Assembly: GCA_020310875.1 (NCBI GenBank)
Contig: CM035438.1
Coordinates: 92,659,199-92,723,198, forward strand
DNA: 64,000 nucleotides
Source: Ceratopteris richardii
Taxonomy: Eukaryota > Streptophyta > Polypodiopsida > Polypodiales > Pteridaceae
Reading direction: 5' to 3'
The notes under the pieces are model-generated. The model was not told the origin of the DNA. It saw only the letters and a program-made list of their open reading frames with translations, and searched no databases. Each line of letters opens with the position of its first letter. Position 1 is the stretch's first letter. A program made the position numbers and the translations under genes. This document shows, in pieces, positions 56,631 to 64,000 of this stretch.

Positions 56631-56631
<1 letters not shown>

Positions 56632-56670
<39 letters not shown>
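56632..56670. repeat. (CT)n microsatellite in the likely 5' UTR
   Basis: An uninterrupted CT run of about 39 bases, 86 bp before the ATG at 56756. CT runs are common in plant 5' leaders and can influence promoter activity; here only the position is evidence. Confidence 0.85.
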
Positions 56671-56673
<3 letters not shown>

Positions 56674-56755
56674 ACTTGCTTTTGTTTGTTCCAATTCTCA
56701 TATTTGCCACAGGACCTCACTAGCACTCAGACGTGGTATAGGGTTGGCGCTTTCC

Positions 56756-57971
56756 ATGGATAGAAGGATCGACGAGCGGAGCGACAGGAAGGGACACAAG
56801 AGGAAACAGGCCGACGGGGACATCGCAACAGATGGTCACAGGAGCTCCAAGCGACATAGCGCCGATGATGGGGCTCCGAGAAAATCGCCGCATTCTGAAG
56901 TACGGGGACTTGTTGATACCCTCAATACTTGTGTTTCTTCATCGAAGTCTGATCGAGCGGCCGCTTTAAAGGCAGCGCATGCACTAGCAGAGCTTGCCCT
57001 GGAAGGTACATTCAGTACACTGTACTTATCGCAAATAACATTTTCAAAGGCAGAAAGATATTGAGAATGCTCATGTTAAATTATTGAGCTAATTATGCTC
57101 TACTTTGTATATGATTGTCTTCGACATCAAGGATACTCTCGTGATCTCTATATCCTTGATTGTCATGAAAAAGTCCTAAAACTCCCGAGGCAGTTAAACT
57201 ATTAAGGTCAAAGACAGAGTCTCTGAATATCGGTTTTCTAAGTTTTGGGAAGACATAGTGCATGGGGATCATACCTTTGGTTGAAGCATGATAGAGAAGT
57301 GATAGCGTGTGTTATATCTAAAATTCTTTCTTGATTGTGACAAGTAAGGTTTATTTCTTATCCTCCGTTTCATCACGCTGAACATGAGTATTAAGAGTTC
57401 GGGCAAAAAAAGTGTGAAGGGTTTTGATGCGATTTTTCTTTTATGTATCCCTGCCCTGAATTTATGTAATAATTTACCCTAATGTACGGTTTACAGCGGA
57501 GAATGTTGGGTTGCTGATTGAAGAGGGAGCAGCTAATGCTTTGATCAAACACCTGAAAGTAACCAAAGACAAGGACTTGCACGTTCCATATGAATATGAA
57601 GTTGAGAAAGAAGCAGCTTTTGCAGTCAGATTACTTGCTATAAAGGTACTCGTAAAGTTTTTGATTCTTTGAGCCAGAAAAAGACCAATGATTTTCTTTT
57701 TTACGGCATTGGTTTTGGCAAACTGATTTCTTTTGCGATGTATTCCTGTGTCACATTTTCCAAAGTTTGATTTTAACACTCAGAAATTACTTCTTCAGCC
57801 CGAATATCAGAAGATCATTATCGAGAGTGGTGCCATAAAACCATTGGTTGCCTTATTGCATACAAAGGCCAGCAGTACAAATGAACGAGTGGTCAACAGT
57901 GCTATTCGTAGAGCTATTGATGCCATCAGCGGTCTTGCTTATGAAAACAGGACAGTTCGGGCTCGATTAAG
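56756..57971 (+). CDS. ARIA: ARIA/ABAP1-like armadillo-repeat protein, first three exons
   Basis: Exons inferred at 56756-57005, 57497-57645 and 57799-57971 with GT-AG introns (donors GAAG|GTACAT, AAAG|GTACTC, TAAG|GTATGC; acceptors TTTACAG, CTTCAG). Phases are 1, 0 and 2. The ATG at 56756 begins MDRRIDERSDRKGHKRKQ, a basic N-terminus like plant ARIA. The spliced product, about 190 residues, includes YEYEVEKEAAFAVRLLAIKP, EYQKIIIESGAIKPLVALL and VNSAIRRAIDAISGLAYENR, matching the first armadillo repeats. Known ARIA proteins (about 700 residues) bind the transcription factor ABF2 in ABA responses and end in a BTB domain. The remaining repeats and BTB domain are not in the window. No stops break these exons. 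Confidence 0.85.
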
Positions 57972-58028
57972 GTATGCTCTTGTTTTCTTATTGGCTATCT
58001 TCGGAAATTTTATAATTAGGTTTTGAAA

Positions 58029-58072
58029 TCTCTCTCTCTCTCTCTCCCCCCCCCCCCCCCACACACACACAC
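58029..58072. repeat. Compound microsatellite (TC)n-C15-(AC)n
   Basis: TC run to 58045, fifteen Cs at 58046-58060, AC run at 58061-58072. It starts 58 bp after the exon 3 donor. An ATGT/TGTA-rich stretch follows to about 58310. Confidence 0.88.
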
Positions 58073-58840
58073 CTGCATAAATGCATACATAAGTACATAG
58101 ATACACATGCACAAATGTATGTATGTATGAATATGTATATGCAAGTGTTTGTGTGTAGGCATATATTATGTATGCATGTGTATGTATGTATCTATATATG
58201 TACATATGTATGTTAAGAATGAATGCATGTATGAATATGGACCTAAACATACATGCATGCATGTGTATATACATTCGTACACACACATATGTCTGTGTGT
58301 ATACATGCATAGTTTTTCCATTTTACAGCCGTGCATAAATTTGTAAGTGCTCAAAAGCACGAAACAAGTAGGGCTCAAAATGAATATTTGACTTTTTTAC
58401 AACCATAGAAAAGGGAACAATGCAAGTAAATGCTTAGTGTAAATGCATGATGTAATTTTTATTTGCGTTCATTCTTATCGTATATCTATTATTATACATT
58501 TATTATTATAGATTTATTCAAGCTTTGATGTGTAGTGCCCATTGGGAAGCTTTATTATACATCACGATTCACAACTTGACAATTAGTGAATGTGGCACTT
58601 TCATGCAATGAGAGAAACGACGAAACTTTTGTGAGCTTATAGAGGAGGTTGGGGCCTACCCTATATTAGACACATCACTAGCATGTTCTCTTCAAGTTGC
58701 AACTTGTGAATATGCTTAAGCTTAATTATACAATCTTCTTGAGGAAAAGTTACATTCTTCTCTTTACTGATCCTTAAAGACTTGATCTTATACCTTGATT
58801 CATTCAGATATCTTATCATTAGATATCTTGTTCTTAAACA

Positions 58841-58976
58841 TGCTTATTCGTTTGCAATAACCTATGCTAATGTGTAGTATACTCACGGAATTTCTCAATC
58901 CACATATCTTATTAGTCAGTTAGACTAACATGCTTATTCATTTGCAATAACCTATGCTAGTGTGTAGTATACTTAT
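58841..58976. repeat. Direct duplication of about 46 bp
   Basis: TGCTTATTCGTTTGCAATAA at 58841 recurs at 58931 as TGCTTATTCATTTGCAATAA, and the match continues through CCTATGCTA(A/G)TGTGTAGTATACT; offset 90 bp. Confidence 0.75.
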
Positions 58977-61344
58977 TCTTCATGACACATGAGTGTCCCT
59001 ATGCCATCATGGTGCGTCTATGTGAATGGAATCCATAAACTCATTGGTGAAAGGGGTGCATGTGCATGTGCACCCACCCATGTCCTTCCCATTTGTGATC
59101 CACTCAATCCCTCACCCAACTAATAAATATAATGTTTGAGGTAGGTATTGTTTGCCTCTTTGTTTGAGGATACAACCAAATGTTCGAAGTAGGTGCTATT
59201 CGCCTCCTCGCTTTAAAATACATCCAACAAATGTGGTTCCCCTTTGGTTGATATCCAATACAAGAATAAGATGCATTTTTGTGCTAAAATCTACTTTCTA
59301 ACTCAAAGTAGAAGTGATTTTCATTTCTTGACAAATGACCTTGTCCAATAGAAGGAAACCCATAAATAGATGAACAAGGTGGGAGGATATGGAGTCTCGT
59401 GTCCACCAATGGAGGTGGATAAAGGCCATGGGCATGTAAATTATGTGGATATAAGAGAGTTGGTGGAGCAAATAAAGTACATACCCATCTTATCCATGAG
59501 CCCAAATTGAAGCAAGATTTTGTGCTTCCATCAATTTGGAGAAGAATCAAGAGCTGTCTTACACACTTGCCATCAATGATACCCAAGTGATGGGTACTAT
59601 GCTTCACAAGCTCTCGTTGGATTGGAATATTTTTGTGAGAGATTCTATGACCTCCACTTCCAAGGCATCATCTTCATGAGTAAGGGCTCCTAGTTGCTCT
59701 TAGTCCCCCTTCTATGCCATCAAGAATGTTGAGCTCAAGCCCAATGCCATATGACATCAAATACGGTAACAAGTGTGTGATGATAAGTGAATTTCCAAAT
59801 TGAAAGAAGAGTTAAGGAGCTTGTTGAAGACATGTGAAAATGCCTAGAAATTATGGGAAAGAAATGAAGTATCCTTTCTTGTAGATGGTGGGAGTGATAG
59901 TCAAGGATTGTCGATCTGAGGTCGTGCATATTTTCATATCATTTTCAATGGATTCAACCAAGGTATTGTATGTACATGTTGATATGTGCTCTATTCTATA
60001 ATCTATCCTCCTCCAATTGAGAAGCCATTGGCCGCTTCCAAAGGTGAACCTTGTTTCTCATAGTTGTCAACACATGCTTCTTTGGGTTTGGTTTGCACTT
60101 CGTGAGTTGATAATAGTTCGATGATGTTAGTAGCACCTTCTTTGAAATTGACATATGGATGTGTGTGATAGCCCTCTTGCGTAGCACCATCCCTTGGGTG
60201 TGTTGTAACTCTAGAATGTCGTAACTATGCAAAATCCTTTGCATATTATAAAGGATTAGTGTGCTCCCCATCTTCACCTTCATAAATCAAGTCAATACCA
60301 TCAAATGTGTTTGGATTAGTCTTGACACATGTGGATGTTCCAACCATGATGATGAAGATGAAGACAAAAAAACATCTCCCACTTGTCGAAAAGAGGCAAA
60401 GTAGGATAAGAGATTTTTGAAAGTACATATTAATGCTTCCTTTCTTTATGAGTATTGGTGTTTTTGTTCTTAAAAACCTATACATGAACTATGAAGAGCA
60501 TGTAAACCATCATATTGATACGGATATTAGAGGGAAACTAATGTGAAGAAATAAATTGGATGAACATATTTGATACAAATATAGAAGAAGAGCAAATAAT
60601 CAATAGAGTCTAAAAATAAAACATAGATGATAGAGGTATACACATATCAATCACGTGAATAGAGCTGGTTGTGGTAATTGTATTGTTGAGTTTGGGATAG
60701 TACATCATCCATGTGTATCACATCTTAGCGAAATGTATAAGAGGGTTCAAATAGTTGCACCGGAAGCTATAAGGGTATTGAACTCTTTATAAATAGTAGA
60801 TGGGCTAAAAGTAGATCATGTGCTTCTAAAGATAGACTAAAGAAGCTAAGCATAGGCACTTTTCCACCTTTTCTTAGAAGTACCATCTTCAAACCATAGC
60901 GTGACATGTGTCCATTGTCATGTTAAAAAAAATCTGAAATATATCCTCTTAAAAATCTATGTGGGAAGCGGGGTCTTATTCATATATGAAGGACAATTAA
61001 ACTTTTTTTGTCCTTAGGGGTGCCCGTACATGGAGAGTCGAGACTTGGATGAGAAAACTTTGAAAAAAATCTCACAATGACAACACATAGAGCAAATGCA
61101 AGCAACCAAACAAATATAATTACTCAGCTAAGAAAATACAGCCTTATGATTGCACTTTGCATAAATGCCATTGTAAGTGCAATAGTAGCAACTTATTTCG
61201 GAAAAACTCCAAAAGCTCCATCAAACAACACAACCAAGAGGGTTTTGTAGACCTTGAGAATTTCCGATGTGTTATATCCTTCACTTCAAAAATACATAGC
61301 CCTTGTGTAGAAAGTCGAATTCTTGCTTAGCGGTGTCATATCGA

Positions 61345-61715
61345 TGTTCTTTTTTTGGTGTCAAATAGACTTTTTTTGGGGTCAAATAGACTTTTTTTTT
61401 GTGTGAATAGATGATTTTTTTTGTGTCAAATGGACTTTTTTTTTTGTGTCAAATAGATGTTTTTTGGTGTTAAATAGACGTTTTTCTTTGTCAAGTAGAT
61501 GTTTTTCTTTGTCAAGTAGATGTTTTTTTGTGTCAAGTAGACATTTTTTTGTGTCAAATAGACGTTTTTGTTTTGTGTCTAACAGACGCTTTTCTATGCC
61601 AAATAGACGTTTTTCTTTGTCAAGTAGATGTTTTTCTTTGTCAAATAGACCTTTTTCTTTGTCAAGTAGATGTTTTTCTTTGTCAAATAAACGTTTTTTT
61701 GTGTCAAATATACAT
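61345..61715. repeat. Minisatellite with unit about 20-21 bp
   Basis: Roughly eighteen units based on TTTTTCTTTGTCAAGTAGATG and TTTTTTGTGTCAAATAGACG. T-run length varies on the left side; between about 61480 and 61700 the period is close to 21 bp, so it reads as seven-residue repeats in open frames (61446-61763 and 61528-61851), which are not supported as genes. Confidence 0.85.
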
Positions 61716-62493
61716 TTTTCTTATTTGCTTCACTCCTTTGCTCTCAAAGGACAATCAAATTGATGATCTCCAACGTCATTTTTATACTTCGTCACTCCCA
61801 CCTCATTTTTATACTTTGTCAGGACAACTTTGGTACAAATTGCTTGGGTAAGAGAACCCTAGGTACTCTTCTATTTTTCCCTCTCTATATTTTCACCCTA
61901 TGAAAGATCCCTAAAAGAGCTCTACATACTTTATTTTCTTATGTTCTTCATGTGGAAATGGGGTTTGAAGCGATGGTTTTATATAAACATAAATAAAGGA
62001 TGCATCGATTTGATCCTCAAGACATGGAGGAGCTGGGGGCTTTACCTAAAACTTGATCTTCTTAAACCAGGGTAGTATTTTGTGTATGTGTGTGTATTTT
62101 CCATGTGCTTGTGAACATCTATTTGTTTTTCTCTTGCACCTCCACATCTATTCGAGTCTCACCTCTCTCTTGCATATTTTAATCAACATCATATTTTGTT
62201 TCATCTCTCTCCTCAACAATTAGTATGATAGCATGGTCCGATGCTTGTGTTGAAATTAAGACACATATACTTGAGATGCATAGCTAATTGCAAGAGAGAA
62301 TTGGAGCAAATATAGATGGAGATGGAGGAGAGAAAGAAATAAGTGCTCACATACACTTGGAGAGTTAAGCAAGAGACGCATGATAAGATCTCACCTTGTG
62401 TGTAACTCTCAAAGAAGGCCATCTATGCATAATTTACATTGGCATATGCATTGTGAACTTCTCTCTACTAAAATTAAATGTAAGGTAAAGCGC

Positions 62494-62536
62494 ACAACAT
62501 CGTGTTTATGTATAGCGCACAACATCGTGTTTATGC
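62494..62536. repeat. Two-copy tandem repeat containing GCGCACAACATCGTGTTTATG
   Basis: GCGCACAACATCGTGTTTAT occurs at about 62491 and 62516, offset 25 bp. Confidence 0.7.
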
Positions 62537-62900
62537 AGTTTTTGAAACTTCTTTCATTTTGCTTATGTTGTGTTACATGGACATTATATTAGTATGAAGA
62601 CGATGTAACATTTTGGTATTGTTAAGTTATTCCGATCTTTTCAAAACATTAGTACATCATCTCTTGTCTTTCTTCTATCTTTCCTTCTACCTTTCTCTCT
62701 TGCTCTCTTTGCCTCTCTCTTTTTTCTTATACTTGAGATCAATACAATGGGAAATGTACTTATTTCTTCCATCTAGTTGTTGGAAAAACTACCTTCGCTT
62801 AAGAGAGTTTGCCTAAAGCTTATTCTACAATTTCGAGTTGAAGAACTTACTCTTTACCTTAAATGAGGTTTTGACAAAAACTTTTGTCTTCGTCTTTATA

Positions 62901-63016
62901 TTTGGTTTCATGTTACTGATGATTGAAATCAGGTCGCCATCTTCATGATATTTAAGCATGCTTTGGTTTCATGTTACTGATGATTGAAATCAGGTCTCCA
63001 TCTTCATGATATTTAC
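62901..63016. repeat. 61-bp tandem duplication
   Basis: TTTGGTTTCATGTTACTGAT begins at 62901 and again at 62962. The copies stay alike through ATCTTCATGATATTTA, with one visible substitution (TCGCC against TCTCC). Confidence 0.85.
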
Positions 63017-63279
63017 TGCATCATCCCTTCTCAAGTTGGCGGTGTGTATCATTTTGATTGAAAAGTACAACAACATTTACAAAGTAAATGTTCTTTTGGC
63101 AAGCTTGCATGAATGTGATGGAATGTTAAGTTTTTGCCTTGTTCATGCTGTTGTGAATCACTTTTTAGATATGATGATGGCAAAGGCCAAACACATTCCT
63201 GTCAATGCTCTTCATTTAATGTATATATGATTTCTTAAGTAACATTTTTTTTTTGATTCTATAGCCACACACAAGGACC

Positions 63280-63810
63280 TTAGATGTGGAGAGCACTCCC
63301 ATAACACACATCATAAGGAAAACTCACACATCCCCTACTCTTCTCAACCAAGTATTGCATGGAAGGATAGAGACAAATATAGGAATGCTAAAGGATGGAG
63401 GTAAAATGTAGACTCAAACATACGCCCTCAAATATGAAGGTTGTGTAGGCCTCTCAAGTCAAAGTTATATGCTCTCATTTACACCTACCTAACATACATA
63501 CACATATACAAGGTGTAATAGGTCCACCATAAGGTGTTGAATAACACACCACAATAAAAACTCAGACATCCCATAACACACATCACAAGAGCACTCCCAT
63601 ATAACACATCACAAGGAAAACTCACCATAAGAGCACTCCCATATCAAAGTCACCATAAGATCACTCCCATCACACATTAGAAGGAAAACTCACACATCCC
63701 CTACTCTTCTCAACCAAGTACTACAAGGAAGGATACAAACAAATATAGGATGCTAAAGGATAGAGAGAAAATGTAGACTCAAACATACTCCCTCAAATAT
63801 GAAGGTTGTG
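63280..63810. repeat. Pair of long direct repeats (about 160 bp each, offset about 370 bp)
   Basis: Segments around 63290-63450 and 63660-63810 share AAACTCACACATCCCCTACT, TTCTCAACCAAGTA, GGATGCTAAAGGAT-like and CCCTCAAATATGAAGGTTGTG blocks (last cited in part). The spacer holds further copies of GAGCACTCCCAT and AAGGAAAACTCAC. This looks like a local tandem expansion. Confidence 0.75.
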
Positions 63811-63831
63811 CACATAGTACAATAAAATCGT

Positions 63832-63851
63832 CGATTTTTATATAAAAATCG
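63832..63851. repeat. Perfect 20-bp AT-rich palindrome
   Basis: CGATTTTTATATAAAAATCG equals its own reverse complement. Two more ATCG/CGAT T-run elements follow within 60 bp (for example AACGATTTTTTACGATTTTT). It may be a transposon end or a hairpin; nothing else supports either. Confidence 0.7.
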
Positions 63852-64000
63852 CAATAAAAATCGTTGGAACGTTTTTAACGATTTTTTACGATTTTTTCAG
63901 AGATTTTTTGGATTTATTCAGAGATTTTTTGGATTTTTTTCAGAGTTTTTTTCAAGAGCACTCAGCATGATCAGCCCCATGCAAGTTGCTTTCCAATTCA

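Larger units (their letters stand above)
57972..64000 (+). other. Intron-like region of the ARIA-like gene (at least 6 kb) or non-genic sequence after a truncated gene
   Basis: After the GTATGC donor at 57972, no exon resembling further armadillo repeats appears up to the window end. The stretch is AT-rich and holds simple repeats, minisatellites and local duplications listed separately. No transposon coding region is recognised. If the gene is intact, this is one very long intron, as known from large-genome ferns and gymnosperms. Confidence 0.55.

Noticed and set aside
56541-56726. Arg-Glu repeat open frame on the minus strand
   Set aside because: Reading of the CT microsatellite in the gene's 5' leader.
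58149-58378. Tyr/Met/Cys-rich open frames on both strands
   Set aside because: Produced by the ATGT-rich simple sequence.
61446-61851. Cys/Phe/Ser-rich repeat proteins
   Set aside because: Overlapping open frames inside a minisatellite whose period is a multiple of three; no other coding evidence.

Overview
The window looks like a repeat-rich nuclear segment of a land plant with a large genome. The evidence is plant-type Ty1/copia and Ty3/gypsy LTR retrotransposons, an L1-type LINE, GT-AG introns, and one host gene related to plant ARIA/ABAP1 armadillo-repeat proteins. A fern, lycophyte or gymnosperm would fit; the sequence alone does not decide. There are no bacterial operons, rRNA genes, CRISPR arrays or convincing tRNA genes.

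Layout. 1-919 is the 3' tail and LTR of an element X running off the left edge; it interrupts the left LTR of a minus-strand copia element A (920-14842). A is itself interrupted by a truncated copia C remnant (about 1880-2988) and by a complete plus-strand copia B (7303-13904, 5-bp target duplication GAACT). A lies inside the 5' region of a decayed copia D1 (14843-18214), and D1 lies in the left LTR of a minus-strand gypsy element G (18215-37051). G is in turn interrupted by a young tandem copia C array (21241-28723). G abuts a fragment of another minus-strand copia (37052-about 37835). Then come copia D2 (37836-41979), a gypsy RT/RNase H relic (42090-43480), an X-like LTR fragment, a LINE fragment, and copia D3 (44605-47462). 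47463-52700 is mostly non-coding, with one probable gypsy LTR carrying a tRNA-like pol III box pair. 52705-56430 is a 5'-truncated minus-strand LINE. The ARIA-like gene starts at 56756; three exons are visible, then an intron-like stretch of at least 6 kb with microsatellites and minisatellites runs to the window end.

Most polyproteins are broken by stops and frameshifts. The exception is copia C at 23340-27560, which has one internal stop in about 1,400 codons and neighbouring LTRs that are nearly identical.

The most unusual features are: (i) palindromic 17-mers in the copia B LTR whose spacings (51, 101, 31, 101, 31 bp) are all near multiples of one helical turn; (ii) gypsy element G, which seems to lack reverse transcriptase yet has a second retropepsin-like domain in frame after integrase, followed by a coiled-coil region; (iii) an array of about thirty GATAC motifs in the leader of G; (iv) the tandem copia C arrangement.
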